Positions 24,752-33,740 are shown, numbered from the stretch's first letter. The stretch: 45,190 nucleotides of DNA from Flavisolibacter sp. (GCA_028288675.1 JAQBNG010000064.1:1-45190), one strand, 5' to 3'. Numbers and translations: made by a program. Notes: a model not told the origin generated them from the letters alone.

Positions 24752-24784
24752 CAGGCAATTAGTAATTAAAATGCAATTTGCCTG
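24752..24784 (+). repeat. Hairpin of the GCAATT repeat family behind the small lipoprotein gene
   Basis: CAGGCAA (24752-24758) and TTGCCTG (24778-24784) form a perfect 7-bp stem with a loop made of the same AATTAGTAATT/GCAATT words as the elements at 0.5 and 24.5 kb. No T-run follows directly. Confidence 0.5.
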
Positions 24785-24951
24785 TTGCTGCCTTCAGTGG
24801 CAGGTTTATTAAAAGTATTCCTATTGCCTGACGGATGCGGGGAAGTTACTTTCATAAGTATTGCAACACTTTGGAACCTCTTTCCTTATACAACATGTTG
24901 AGAAGGAAAGAGGGAGCAGCTTCAAAAAGCAAAAATTTTATACTTCCTTTA

Positions 24952-24982
24952 TTTGATTTTTTAACTGCAACCCTTAGATTTG
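24952..24982 (+). promoter_or_regulatory. rpsP promoter, near-perfect Bacteroidota primary-sigma consensus
   Basis: TTTG (24952-24955), a 19-nt spacer and TAGATTTG (24975-24982) match the -33 and -7 elements exactly. Predicted leader length to the ATG at 25029 is about 40 nt. Confidence 0.75.
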
Positions 24983-25028
24983 CACCCTTAACAATTATTC
25001 TTTCACCGCATTTAAATTTCTATTTAAG

Positions 25029-25475
25029 ATGCCAGTTAAAATCCGTTTACAGAGACACGGGTCTAAAAAGAGACCCTTCTACTTCATTGTAGTAGCCGAC
25101 GCAAGAGCCCCCCGCGATGGTAAATTCATTCAGAAATTAGGTACGTACAATCCACAAACACAGCCGTCAACTATTCAGTTAGATCGTCAGCGTGCATTGG
25201 ACTGGTTGAGCAAAGGTGCCCAGCCAACTGATACCGTTCGGAAGCTTTTATCGTATAAAGGTGTGTTATACCTTAAGCATTTATTGCGTGGTGTAACACT
25301 TGGTTTGTTTGACGAAGCAACTGCCATGACGAAGTTCCAGACCTGGCATTCCGAGCATGAAGCTCAGATTCGCCGTCGTCAGGACGAAGCTCAAAGAGAA
25401 AGAAGAGCCAGAAGAAACCCGCCTTACCAGCGCCGGGATACACGTCCTGCAGGTAATGCCAGTTCTGAAGGATAA
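25029..25475 (+). CDS. rpsP: 30S ribosomal protein S16
   Basis: The first 85 residues are standard S16, beginning [20 protein letters not shown] and containing [14 protein letters not shown] and [20 protein letters not shown]. The total of 148 residues includes a basic, disordered C-terminal tail of about 60 residues ([17 protein letters not shown]), a usual feature in Bacteroidota. It has its own consensus promoter and its own terminator, so it is monocistronic. The common rpsP-rimM-trmD arrangement is not present. Confidence 0.96.
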   Translation: MPVKIRLQRHGSKKRPFYFIVVADARAPRDGKFIQKLGTYNPQTQPSTIQLDRQRALDWLSKGAQPTDTVRKLLSYKGVLYLKHLLRGVTLGLFDEATAMTKFQTWHSEHEAQIRRRQDEAQRERRARRNPPYQRRDTRPAGNASSEG

Positions 25476-25502
25476 TTCACATCCCGAGACCTTCAATTAA
25501 TT

Positions 25503-25534
25503 AAGTCCTCCGTCTTGTACGGGGGACTTTTTTT
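25503..25534 (+). terminator. Intrinsic terminator of rpsP
   Basis: AAGTCCTCCG (25503-25512) pairs with CGGGGGACTT (25520-25529) over 10 bp, with one T-G wobble, a 7-nt loop and a T-run to 25534. Confidence 0.9.
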
Positions 25535-25580
25535 GTCTTTGAACTAACTGGATGGTTTGGATTTATGCAATGTTAAGCAT

Positions 25581-25611
25581 AAAAAAGAGCCGTCCATAGG
25601 CGAACGACTCT
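25581..25611 (-). terminator. Intrinsic terminator of ffh
   Basis: Read on the minus strand, AGAGTCGT (25611-25604) pairs with ACGGCTCT (25593-25586), one T-G wobble, followed by TTTTT. It lies about 70 nt behind the ffh stop and faces the rpsP terminator. Confidence 0.85.
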
Positions 25612-25677
25612 CTCGTATTGTTTTTAACTCTTAACATCCTTTTCATCCCTAATATCCCATAAATCCCAGTTCAGAAA

Positions 25678-27000
25678 CTATCGTTTCATCCCCGGCATCA
25701 TCTTGCCCATTGGCATCTTGTTCATCATCTTCATCATTTCCCGCATTTGCTCAAATTGTTTGAAGAAGGCATTTACTTCACTTACATCTTTACCGCTTCC
25801 TTTGGCAATTCGCTTGCGGCGGCTGCCATCAATTTCATCGGGGTTGCCTCTTTCAAATGGAGTCATGGAGTTGATGATGGCTTCCACACCTTTAAAAGAG
25901 TCGTCGCTAATGTCAATATCTTTCATGGCTTTACCTACACCGGGTATCATTCCCATTAAATCTTTTAAGTTTCCCATTCGTTTTATCTGCTCCAACTGTT
26001 GTTTAAAATCGGCAAAGTCAAACTGGTTTTTACGAATTTTCTTTTCAAGCTTTTTTGCTTCCTCTTCATTGAACTGTTCCTGTGCCCTTTCAACAAGCGT
26101 GGTGATATCACCCATGCCCAGAATACGCTGCGCCATCCGTTCGGGATAGAACACATCCAGCGTATCCATTTTTTCGCCACTGGATATAAATTTGATGGGC
26201 TTGTCAACCGTGTATTTAATTGATAGCGCTGCACCACCACGGGTATCACCATCCAACTTAGTTAGCACAACACCACTGAAGTCTAATCTATCGTTGAAAG
26301 CTTTAGCTGTATTAACAGCGTCCTGACCGGTCATGCTATCCACTACAAACAAAATTTCCTGCGGATTAACGGCGGCCTTGATGTCTGCTACCTCAGACAT
26401 CATTGCTTCATCAATTGCCAAACGACCAGCCGTATCTATAATAACGACATTCTTATTTTTTTGGCGGGCTTCTTTAATAGCGTTCAGTGCAATGTCAACC
26501 GGGCTTTTATTTTCCAGTTCTAGATAAACATCCACACCAATTTGTTCACCCAAAATTCTTAATTGCTCCATCGCCGCCGGACGATAAACATCCGCTGCCA
26601 CCAGCATAGGAGAAAGCTTTTTTTGCTTCTTAAGATAATTAGCCAGCTTACCACTAAAGGTAGTTTTGCCGCTACCTTGTAAACCTGCAATCAGGATAAC
26701 AGCAGGTGATCCTTTAGCATTAAAGTCAGCTGCTTCATTGCCCATTAAATCCGCCAGCTCATCCTTCACAATCTTCACCATCAACTGGCTTGGCGAGATG
26801 GCCGTGATTACTTTTTCGCCAAGGGCTTTGTCTTTTACCCTATCGGTAAACTCCTTGGCAATTTTATAATTCACATCGGCATCCACTAAGGCGCGGCGGA
26901 TTTCTTTTACGGTGGCTGCCACATTTAATTCAGTTACACGGCCTTCGCCTTTAAGGCTTTTAAAGGCTCCCTCTAATCGTTCCTGTAATGACTCGAACAT
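25678..27000 (-). CDS. ffh: Signal recognition particle GTPase Ffh
   Basis: The 440-residue protein has the N domain (starting MFESLQERLEGAFKSLKG), the G domain with GLQGSGKTTFSGKLA, AADVYRPAA, DTAGR and TKLDGD, and the M domain. The M domain ends in a methionine-rich helix and tail (MREMMKMMNKMPMGKMMPG) that binds signal peptides and 4.5S RNA. It directs inner-membrane and secreted proteins to FtsY/SecYEG. It lies downstream of rpoD in the same direction, but a strong hairpin separates the two. Confidence 0.97.
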   Translation of the reverse strand: MFESLQERLEGAFKSLKGEGRVTELNVAATVKEIRRALVDADVNYKIAKEFTDRVKDKALGEKVITAISPSQLMVKIVKDELADLMGNEAADFNAKGSPAVILIAGLQGSGKTTFSGKLANYLKKQKKLSPMLVAADVYRPAAMEQLRILGEQIGVDVYLELENKSPVDIALNAIKEARQKNKNVVIIDTAGRLAIDEAMMSEVADIKAAVNPQEILFVVDSMTGQDAVNTAKAFNDRLDFSGVVLTKLDGDTRGGAALSIKYTVDKPIKFISSGEKMDTLDVFYPERMAQRILGMGDITTLVERAQEQFNEEEAKKLEKKIRKNQFDFADFKQQLEQIKRMGNLKDLMGMIPGVGKAMKDIDISDDSFKGVEAIINSMTPFERGNPDEIDGSRRKRIAKGSGKDVSEVNAFFKQFEQMREMMKMMNKMPMGKMMPGMKR

Positions 27001-27030
27001 ATATTAATAAGTTTCTTTAATGTAAATGAA

Positions 27031-27057
27031 AAAGTGAACATCAATGATGTTCACTTT
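27031..27057 (-). terminator. Terminator hairpin between rpoD and ffh
   Basis: A perfect 13-bp inverted repeat (AAAGTGAACATCA / TGATGTTCACTTT) has a 1-nt centre, so the tip must open to a small loop. On the minus strand it runs into TTTTTC. It lies 46 nt behind the rpoD stop and 31 nt before the ffh start. It could also serve as an operator. Confidence 0.7.
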
Positions 27058-27102
27058 AATAACGTTGAGGCAAAGATAATGAGGATGATAGATGCAGGAA
27101 CC

Positions 27103-27978
27103 TTATGTTCCTAAATAACTGCGCAACATGTCACCTTTCTGATGGCTTCTTAATTTAAGAATGGCCTTGTCTTTAATCTGGCGTACCCTTTCCCTTGTTA
27201 AGCTGAAACGTTCGCCAATGTCTTCTAAACTTAATGGATGATCAACCCCGATTCCAAAGAAATAGCAGATGACTTCTTTTTGTCTTTCTGTAAGAGTTTG
27301 AAGGCTGCGGTCAATCTCTGTTTTTAAGGATTGTTTATGTGCCAACTCTCCGTCGGTTTCTTCTGCATTATGATTTTGCAGCACGTCATACAAAGTACCT
27401 TCTTCACCTTCCGATAAAGGGGTATCCATACTTACGTGGCGGGCATGAATGCTAAGAGATGATTGCACCTCGCTTAATTCCATGTTTAGCAATTCGGCTA
27501 ATTCTTCAGCGGAAGGCTCCCGTTCAAACTCCTGCTCTAATTGACTGAAGGCTTTGTGAATACGATTGGTAAGTCCCACTTTGTTTAGGGGCAGCCTAAC
27601 AATTCTCGCTTGTTCGGCAATGGCCTGCAAAATAGACTGGCGAATCCACCACACTGCGTAAGAAATGAACTTAAATCCTTTGGTTTCATCAAAACGCTGA
27701 GCGGCTTTAATTAAACCAAGATTTCCTTCATTAATTAAGTCGGGGAGAGAGAGGCCCTGGTTTTGATATTGTTTGGCAACTGATACCACAAAACGAAGGT
27801 TGGCTTTGGTTAATCTGTCCAAAGCACGCTGGTCGCCTTGCTTAATTAATGTTGCTAAACGTACTTCTTCTTCAGGGGAAATTAATTCTACCTTGCCAAT
27901 TTCTTGCAGGTACTTTTCGAGGCTTTGAGATTCACGATTGGTAATAGATTTCGTGATCTTTAGTTGACGCATACTCAT
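27103..27978 (-). CDS. rpoD: RNA polymerase primary sigma factor (Bacteroidota short type)
   Basis: The 291-residue sigma-70 protein lacks the long region 1.1 of proteobacterial RpoD, as is normal for Bacteroidota primary sigma factors. Region 1.2 is [20 protein letters not shown], region 2 includes [19 protein letters not shown] and [13 protein letters not shown], and region 4.2 is [20 protein letters not shown]. It recognises TTTG/TAnnTTTG promoters such as those called here for rpsP and tRNA-Arg. An alternative start is MRQLKITKS two codons in. Confidence 0.94.
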   Translation of the reverse strand: MSMRQLKITKSITNRESQSLEKYLQEIGKVELISPEEEVRLATLIKQGDQRALDRLTKANLRFVVSVAKQYQNQGLSLPDLINEGNLGLIKAAQRFDETKGFKFISYAVWWIRQSILQAIAEQARIVRLPLNKVGLTNRIHKAFSQLEQEFEREPSAEELAELLNMELSEVQSSLSIHARHVSMDTPLSEGEEGTLYDVLQNHNAEETDGELAHKQSLKTEIDRSLQTLTERQKEVICYFFGIGVDHPLSLEDIGERFSLTRERVRQIKDKAILKLRSHQKGDMLRSYLGT

Positions 27979-28191
27979 AGGATGAATTTTGATTGGTTAT
28001 TTTAAGACTAGGTTTCTCTAAGTTTTGGTGGGTAATCCCAAAATATCCAACACACATTCTGACTCACAGCAGCAATAGTTTTTATCTAATGCAAAACCAA
28101 ATTAGGTAATAAATCCATATGAAAAATAATTTGTAAAGTTTTTTTCGGCCATTGCTGTAAAATGCAGGATGAAGGAAAATCGTAAAAAAAT

Positions 28192-28221
28192 TTTGATGGT
28201 TGCAGTATTTCATTATTATTG
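28192..28221 (+). promoter_or_regulatory. Putative promoter of the START-like gene
   Basis: TTTG (28192-28195), an 18-nt spacer and TATTATTG (28214-28221) match the -33 and -7 elements with one mismatch. The ATG is at 28249. Confidence 0.45.
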
Positions 28222-28248
28222 CACACCCTGACAGATTAAATATATAAG

Positions 28249-28629
28249 ATGAGTAAAAAACAATTGTACACATTAGAATACCCCGTACGGTGTTCACCCA
28301 CAATCCTATACGAATTTTTAGCCAACCCTACGGGACTGCAGGAATGGTTTGCAGAACATGTTGATGAACGTGACGGAATATTTTATTTTACATGGAATGG
28401 TTCAACAGAAGAGGCAGAAGTAATAGAGCAAGAAGACGAAAAGTACATTCGCTTTCATTGGCTTCATGCGCCAAAAGAGGAATACTTTGAATTCAGCATT
28501 GACAAATCAGAAGTAACCAATCAAACAATTTTGGTGATAAAAGACTTTGCGGAAAAAAGGGAGATTAAAGACCAGACTATGTTATGGGGACACCAGGTAA
28601 AAGACCTTTTCCATCGTTTAGGCGGTTAA
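28249..28629 (+). CDS. START-like (AHSA1/SRPBCC) domain protein
   Basis: The 126-residue protein is one SRPBCC domain: strand YTLEYPVRCSPTILYEFLAN, then PTGLQEWFAEHV, a run of strands and a C-terminal helix (MLWGHQVKDLFHRLGG). The GLQEWFA motif is the usual AHSA1-like signature. This short version is highly conserved in Bacteroidota but its ligand is unknown to me. It converges with the next gene and their ends overlap by 12 bp. Confidence 0.75.
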   Translation: MSKKQLYTLEYPVRCSPTILYEFLANPTGLQEWFAEHVDERDGIFYFTWNGSTEEAEVIEQEDEKYIRFHWLHAPKEEYFEFSIDKSEVTNQTILVIKDFAEKREIKDQTMLWGHQVKDLFHRLGG

Positions 28630-29211
28630 GCCCGCAAACAATTTCCAGCTATCAATAAGTTTAGTTGCTGCCGAATCCCAATCACGAAGGGGCCAACAGG
28701 CAGCAATTTTTATATACGGACCTTCTTCTAAAATCATTGAAAAGGCTTCTTTTGAAAGATCACTGATCGTCCTATAATTATCTTCTCTAAAATGATGCGC
28801 CCAGGGGTCATCGTTAATACAAATAAAATAGTCATTTTCAGATAAATGCTTATACGCCGCATTCAGCCTTGATAAATACTTCTCTTTATACTTACCCGAC
28901 AACTGTAACGTGCTGCTGAAAAAATTCCCCCACCAAAACATGCTTCGCACAAACAGCAGATCATGGCCAGCAGAAATCCTTGGGTAATCAAGAATAATAT
29001 AAGGCAGCCCTAAATAATTTTCACCTTTTGAAATTTTGGGAGAAGGAAAGAAGTGGTATCCTTTTGTTTCCGATTCATTTACCAATACTTCCTGTACCTG
29101 GCTTAAGAGTGAAACAGTTTTTTGAAGAATGCTATTTTTTGTTAAGATAATTTCCGCATTGCTAAACAGACTCATCTCCGCATCCGAAAGCCTTATTTTT
29201 GAACCTTGCAT
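28618..29211 (-). CDS. Conserved hypothetical protein
   Basis: The 197-residue soluble protein has no signal peptide or membrane helix. It is rich in aromatic residues (LFVRSMFWWGNFFS, NDDPWAHHF, IAACWPLRDWDSAA), and composition and length look like a genuine folded protein. I do not recognise a family. The start lies 14 bp from the GTG of the divergent permease gene, so promoters must overlap the coding starts. The stop overlaps the START-like gene. Confidence 0.65.
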   Translation of the reverse strand: MQGSKIRLSDAEMSLFSNAEIILTKNSILQKTVSLLSQVQEVLVNESETKGYHFFPSPKISKGENYLGLPYIILDYPRISAGHDLLFVRSMFWWGNFFSSTLQLSGKYKEKYLSRLNAAYKHLSENDYFICINDDPWAHHFREDNYRTISDLSKEAFSMILEEGPYIKIAACWPLRDWDSAATKLIDSWKLFAGLTA

Positions 29212-29225
29212 TTGTAAAGATAATA

Positions 29226-30647
29226 GTGATAAAAAAATTAGACATACTGGTAATTAAAGCATTCGTAGGCCCCTTTATCGCTACGTTTTTTATTACGTTG
29301 TTAGTGCTGGTGATGCAATTTTTTTGGCTGTACATAGATGACTTTGTGGGCAAGGGTTTGGGCGTAGGATTAATTCTTGAGTTTATCCTGTATCAAAGCG
29401 CCTCGCTGGTACCGTTGGCTTTGCCGTTGGCTGTATTGCTTTCTTCTTTAATGACGTTTGGTAACCTTGGAGAGAGTTATGAACTCGTGGCAATTAAATC
29501 GGCAGGTATCTCACTTTTGCGATTTATGCAGCCTCTTTTTATTGTTAGCCTATTCATTAGCGGTGTTGCCTTTTTGTTTTCTAATTACATTATCCCGGTT
29601 TCTAATTTAAAGAGCCGTACCATGCTTTCCGACATCGTTTATGCCAAGCCATCTTTCGATTTAAAGGAAGGCGTTTTTTATGATAAGATTCCCGGCTTCT
29701 CCATAAAAATCGGGAAGAAGGAAGCCAATGACAGTGTGATACGGGATATTATTATTTATGAGCAGAAAGATGCCCTGCAGGATAACTTTATCATTGCCAC
29801 TGATGGTATCATGCGTATTGCCGCTAACAAAAGAGACCTGGAATTTATTTTAAAGAACGGGTGGCGCTACGAAGAACGGGGGACGCCGCCCGCCAATACC
29901 GACTACATCCGCCTTGGCTTTAAAGAATACACAAAGAGTTTTGACTTAAGCTCCTTTGGGTTACAACAACGCACTGCAGACAGCGTGAATAAAAACAATG
30001 CCCGTATGTTGAGCATGCGCCAATTAAATGTGGCAATTGATTCGATAAGAAAAACGGCTGCAAAAATCGGCGGACGAGTAAGAATTGAAGTGCTGGGGTT
30101 TATGCCTATCACCAATAATTTAGACAGCAACTGGAAAGTTACTGCCAAACCTGTAAGTAAAAAGTCGTTTGCCACTTTCATACCGGATAGTAGTAAGACT
30201 ATTATAAAACAAAGGGCTGGAAGTAAGATAGCTTCTATGCGGGTGGCTAACGAAGCTAATCTCAGTATTTATAAAGACCAGGCAAAAGCCCTTAGATCTT
30301 ACCGGATAGAATGGCATAAAAAACTAACTCTTTCTTTTGCCTGTATTATGTTTTTTATAATTGGCGCCCCGCTTGGCTCTATCATCAGGAAAGGAGGACT
30401 GGGTACGCCTATGATATTTGCTATCGGCTTTTTTATGGTATTTTATTTTACCAGCACTACCGGCGAAAAATTTGTGAAGGCTGAATCGTGGGGGATGGTA
30501 TCAGGTATGTGGTTTCCATTTATGGTGCTTACTCCTATCGGGATTTTTCTTACCAATAAAGCCATGCACGACTCGCAGGTCTTTAATAAAGATTTTTATA
30601 CCCGTCTTATCAAAAAACTTCCTTTCATCAAAAAGCATAGGGTATAA
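29226..30647 (+). CDS. LptF/LptG-family permease
   Basis: From the GTG at 29226 (MIKKLDILVIKAFVGPF) the product is 473 residues. The family pattern is three N-terminal membrane helices (to about residue 120), a large periplasmic beta-jellyroll-like domain (about 125-340) and three C-terminal helices. Landmarks are VLVMQFFWLYIDDFVGKGLG and FFIIGAPLGSIIRKGG. LptF/G move lipopolysaccharide from the inner membrane to the LptC-A-D bridge, powered by LptB. An ATG 27 nt upstream would overlap the divergent gene, so I prefer the GTG. Confidence 0.88.
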   Translation: MIKKLDILVIKAFVGPFIATFFITLLVLVMQFFWLYIDDFVGKGLGVGLILEFILYQSASLVPLALPLAVLLSSLMTFGNLGESYELVAIKSAGISLLRFMQPLFIVSLFISGVAFLFSNYIIPVSNLKSRTMLSDIVYAKPSFDLKEGVFYDKIPGFSIKIGKKEANDSVIRDIIIYEQKDALQDNFIIATDGIMRIAANKRDLEFILKNGWRYEERGTPPANTDYIRLGFKEYTKSFDLSSFGLQQRTADSVNKNNARMLSMRQLNVAIDSIRKTAAKIGGRVRIEVLGFMPITNNLDSNWKVTAKPVSKKSFATFIPDSSKTIIKQRAGSKIASMRVANEANLSIYKDQAKALRSYRIEWHKKLTLSFACIMFFIIGAPLGSIIRKGGLGTPMIFAIGFFMVFYFTSTTGEKFVKAESWGMVSGMWFPFMVLTPIGIFLTNKAMHDSQVFNKDFYTRLIKKLPFIKKHRV

Positions 30648-30674
30648 TGATTGCCTAACTTTGAAAAAAAAGTT

Positions 30675-31424
30675 ATGTCTCCCTTAACCCCAAGAAGAAA
30701 GTTTATCACATCAACAGTAAAAACAGGATTAGGTGTTTACCTCGGTTCTTCCATATTAACCGCATGCTCTTCTTCAAAAGCAATTGCGGGAGCAGTGCCT
30801 GCGGCATTTAATACAGGATTTACACAACAACCATTGCCCTATAGCTACAGTGCATTAAACGAAGCCATTGATGCGCAAACAATGGAGATACATTATTCCA
30901 AACATGCAGCTTCCTATGCCACTAACTTAAATGATGCTGCAAAAGCCGAAGGTGTTGATACATCGAAACCGGTAGAAGATGCGTTAGCAAGAATCTCAAA
31001 GTACTCCGCTAAAATGCGCAACAACGGGGGCGGGCATTATAACCACGAACTGTTTTGGAAGTGTATGTCGCCAAACAATACTGATACTCCGGCGGGTGCT
31101 TTAGGTACTGCACTTACTAGCAGCTTTGGTTCCTTTGAAACATTTAAAACACAGTTTGCCGATGCCGGCAAGAACCGTTTCGGCAGTGGCTGGGCATGGC
31201 TTTTTATAGATGGTGATAAAAAGCTGCGCATAGGCTCTACTCCCAACCAGGACAATCCTTTGATGGATGTTGCTGAAATAAAAGGGTTTCCCATATTAGG
31301 GTTAGATGTCTGGGAACACGCCTACTACCTGCGCTATCAAAATAAGCGCCCCGATTATATTGCTGCCTGGTGGAAAGTAGTAAACTGGAATTATGTAGCC
31401 GGCCGTTATCAATCTTTTATATAA
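30675..31424 (+). CDS. Superoxide dismutase (Fe/Mn) with Tat-type lipoprotein signal
   Basis: From the ATG at 30675 the product is 249 residues. The N-terminus MSPLTPRRKFITSTVKTG has a twin-arginine pair, then a hydrophobic stretch and the lipobox LTACSS, so the enzyme is probably exported by Tat and lipid-anchored. The Fe/Mn SOD domain follows: PLPYSYSALNEAIDAQTMEI, ligand His in MEIHYSKHAASY, GGGHYNHELFW, GSGWAWLF and LGLDVWEHAYYLRYQN with the last two metal ligands. Iron versus manganese cannot be decided. A longer in-frame start (TTG at 30651) only dilutes the signal. It begins a run of genes for oxidative and metal stress. Confidence 0.92.
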   Translation: MSPLTPRRKFITSTVKTGLGVYLGSSILTACSSSKAIAGAVPAAFNTGFTQQPLPYSYSALNEAIDAQTMEIHYSKHAASYATNLNDAAKAEGVDTSKPVEDALARISKYSAKMRNNGGGHYNHELFWKCMSPNNTDTPAGALGTALTSSFGSFETFKTQFADAGKNRFGSGWAWLFIDGDKKLRIGSTPNQDNPLMDVAEIKGFPILGLDVWEHAYYLRYQNKRPDYIAAWWKVVNWNYVAGRYQSFI

Positions 31425-31439
31425 TTACATTAATAATTA

Positions 31440-32450
31440 GTGAAGAAAACACAAAATGCAGGTGCAAGTAATCTGCAGTTGCAGCGTACACTTGCTATGG
31501 TGAGTGCTATTCTGCTTATTGCAAAATTCTGGGCTTATTATGCTACCAATTCTGTTTCTATTTTAACCGATGCCTTAGAAAGTATTGTAAACGTAGTGGC
31601 GGGATTTATTGGTTTATACAGTTTATATGTAGCCGCTAAACCAAGAGATGTAGATCACCCTTACGGCCATGGCAAGGCCGAATTTATATCTGCGGCTGTA
31701 GAAGGAACCCTTGTTTTATCGGCTGGTATTTTAATAATTTACACAGCTATCCGGAACATTTTTCATCCTGTTCCAATTCAAAAGTTGGATGTAGGTATCT
31801 ACTTAGTTGCCGGCACCGCTATTATCAATTGGTTTCTTGGTTATTTTTCTTTACAGCAGGGCAGAAGAAACAATTCATTAGCATTAATAGCCAGTGGTAA
31901 ACATTTGCAAACCGATACGTATTCAACAGTGGCCATTATTGTTGGGTTGCTGCTTTTATCTGCCACCGGGTTTTTATGGATTGACGGAGCCGTAGCTGTA
32001 GGTTTTGGACTTTTTATCATTTACACGGGCTATAAAATTCTTCGTGTTTCGCTGGCCGGTATTATGGATGAAGCTGATATGGTTTTGTTAGAAAAGATGG
32101 TAGATGTATTAGGAAAGAACCGTCCGGAGAATTGGGTGGATCTGCATAACCTCCGTGTAATTAAATATGGAAATGTCTTGCACCTTGATTGTCATTTGAC
32201 GGTTCCCTGGTATTTGAATATTCACCAGGCACATGGCGAAATTGATACGTTGGGTAGGCTGGTGCGGACTAATTTTGGCGAGTCGTTGGAGATGTTTGTA
32301 CATAGCGATGGCTGCCAGTATTTTCAATGCCATATTTGTAAAAAAAGCGACTGTCCTGTAAGGCAGCACGATTTTACAAAGACGGTCGACTGGTCATTAG
32401 ACAATGCCCTGCAAAATGAAAAACATGGATACAGGGAAAGTGAAACGTGA
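31440..32450 (+). CDS. Cation diffusion facilitator with cysteine-rich C-terminus
   Basis: The 336-residue protein starts with GTG 15 nt behind the SOD gene. It has six membrane helices (to about residue 210) and a cytoplasmic CDF domain. Helix 5 keeps the HxxxD pair (KHLQTDTYSTVA). In helix 2 the usual DxxHxxxD reads DALESIVN, with Glu and Asn in place of the second and third ligands, so the metal preference may not be plain zinc. The C-terminus has a CX4CX2CX4C cluster (GCQYFQCHICKKSDCPV), a likely metal-sensing or loading site. Its last codons run into an intergenic repeat. Confidence 0.88.
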   Translation: MKKTQNAGASNLQLQRTLAMVSAILLIAKFWAYYATNSVSILTDALESIVNVVAGFIGLYSLYVAAKPRDVDHPYGHGKAEFISAAVEGTLVLSAGILIIYTAIRNIFHPVPIQKLDVGIYLVAGTAIINWFLGYFSLQQGRRNNSLALIASGKHLQTDTYSTVAIIVGLLLLSATGFLWIDGAVAVGFGLFIIYTGYKILRVSLAGIMDEADMVLLEKMVDVLGKNRPENWVDLHNLRVIKYGNVLHLDCHLTVPWYLNIHQAHGEIDTLGRLVRTNFGESLEMFVHSDGCQYFQCHICKKSDCPVRQHDFTKTVDWSLDNALQNEKHGYRESET

Positions 32451-32526
32451 GACGTCAAACGAGAGAAAGGAGTTCACTACAAAATAGGCGACGCCTAATT
32501 CTCAAGTCTCACGTCTGACGTCTCAC
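32447..32526. repeat. Intergenic palindrome of the GTGAGACGTCA type
   Basis: GTGAGACGTCA (32447-32457) pairs perfectly with TGACGTCTCAC (32516-32526). The interior holds a second palindrome AGGCG-A-CGCCT and further GAGAG/CTC words. Arm 1 overlaps the stop codon of the CDF gene, arm 2 ends 13 nt before the OsmC start. Related words occur at 12.94 and 39.81 kb. Confidence 0.7.
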
Positions 32527-32539
32527 ATAAAAACACATC

Positions 32540-32929
32540 ATGAAAACAACCACTGCCTGGAAAACAGGACATGCTTTTGATTCATATCAAAACAACGCAA
32601 AAATCGAACTGGAATCAGGAGCTGGCTTCGGCCCGAAAGCTTTGCTGTTAACCGGCCTTGCAGGCTGCAGCGGAATTGACGTTGTGGATATTTTAGAAAA
32701 AATGCGGATGCCATTTACTGATTTAGTTATTGATGCGGAAGCTGAACAAACTGATGAACATCCACGGGTTTTTAAAACGATTCATTTAACGTACCATATT
32801 AAAACAGAAGAAGTCAACCGTGACAAAGTAAAAAAGGCGATAGATTTATCACTGGAAAAATATTGCGGAGTCGCTGCAATGTTGAAGAAGAATTCAGAAA
32901 TACTATACGAGATCATCATAACGAAGTAA
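32540..32929 (+). CDS. OsmC/Ohr-family protein
   Basis: The 129-residue protein has the two redox cysteines of the OsmC superfamily, in LAGCSGIDVVDIL (about residue 47) and EKYCGVAAMLKK (about 111). Such proteins are dimeric thiol peroxidases acting on organic hydroperoxides. It belongs to the short YhfA-like branch rather than Ohr proper. Neighbours on both sides (SOD, 1-Cys peroxiredoxin) fit an oxidative-stress cluster. Confidence 0.85.
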   Translation: MKTTTAWKTGHAFDSYQNNAKIELESGAGFGPKALLLTGLAGCSGIDVVDILEKMRMPFTDLVIDAEAEQTDEHPRVFKTIHLTYHIKTEEVNRDKVKKAIDLSLEKYCGVAAMLKKNSEILYEIIITK

Positions 32930-32958
32930 CCAAGTCTTTAAACTAAAACACATTTCTT

Positions 32959-33600
32959 ATGAGCTTACACTTAGGCGATAAAGCCCCTGACTTTACAGCC
33001 CAAACCACCGAAGGCGAACTAAATTTTTACAGCTACTTAGGCGATAGCTGGGGCGTACTGTTTTCTCATCCTGCCGATTATACACCTGTATGTACAACTG
33101 AGCTTGGTAGGACTGCGTTATTGAAAGAGGAATTTAGAAAGCGCAATGTAAAAGTTCTTGCCGTAAGTGTTGATGCGTTGGATAAGCACTTTGGCTGGCG
33201 GGCTGACATCAACGAAACACAAAATTGTAATGTAGATTTTCCCATCATTGCTGATGAAAGCAGGGAAGTGGCAATGTTGTATGATATGATCCATCCGAAC
33301 GCTTCCGCCACAGCTACTGTGCGTTCTTTGTTTATCATCGGCCCTGATAAAGCGGTAAAGCTTATGATTACTTATCCTGCATCTACCGGTAGAAATTTTA
33401 ATGAAGTATTGCGTGTAATTGACTCTTTGCAATTAACTGCAAAGCATAGTGTAGCTACTCCGGCCGACTGGCAGCATGGCGAAGATGTAATTGTAGTGCC
33501 TGCGGTTTCTACAGAGGATGCAATAAAAAAATTCCCCAAGGGTGTAAATATTGTAAAACCGTATTTACGTTATACACCGGTGCCGGATGACAACAATTAA
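32959..33600 (+). CDS. 1-Cys peroxiredoxin (Prx6 type)
   Basis: The 213-residue enzyme has the peroxidatic cysteine in SHPADYTPVCTTELGRTALL (about residue 46), with the Thr and downstream Arg of the peroxidase triad. The C-terminal dimerisation arm typical of Prx6 is present (PADWQHGEDVIVVPAVS, then FPKGVNIVKPYLRYTP). The C-terminal resolving cysteine of AhpC is absent. It reduces H2O2 and organic peroxides with an external thiol. A terminator follows. Confidence 0.92.
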   Translation: MSLHLGDKAPDFTAQTTEGELNFYSYLGDSWGVLFSHPADYTPVCTTELGRTALLKEEFRKRNVKVLAVSVDALDKHFGWRADINETQNCNVDFPIIADESREVAMLYDMIHPNASATATVRSLFIIGPDKAVKLMITYPASTGRNFNEVLRVIDSLQLTAKHSVATPADWQHGEDVIVVPAVSTEDAIKKFPKGVNIVKPYLRYTPVPDDNN

Positions 33601-33624
33601 CAGAGAATAAGTTTCAACAATAAT

Positions 33625-33648
33625 AGCTCCTTTATGGGAGCTTTTATT
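33625..33648 (+). terminator. Intrinsic terminator of the peroxiredoxin gene
   Basis: AGCTCC (33625-33630) pairs with GGAGCT (33637-33642), with a 6-nt loop and then TTTATT. It lies 25 nt behind the stop. Confidence 0.7.
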
Positions 33649-33679
33649 GTCACGGCCTTAGCGCCATTATCAAGCATTG

Positions 33680-33740
33680 TTGCACAGTTTATGCTGAGGC
33701 CTCCGAAGTACACTCTTGTACACTTTGTAAGTCTATTGAG
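33680..33740 (-). repeat. Dispersed repeat, copy A (minus orientation)
   Basis: Read on the minus strand, the 37-nt core (33716-33680) contains CTTCGGAGGCCTCAGCATAA and ends ACTGTGCAA. It differs from the other copies (37.2 and 42.3 kb) only at one or two positions in the core. It is antisense to, and downstream of, the peroxiredoxin gene. Confidence 0.85.

Noticed and set aside
24835-25092. 85-codon plus-strand frame before rpsP
   Set aside because: It covers the rpsP promoter and runs out of frame into the rpsP coding sequence; composition looks non-coding.
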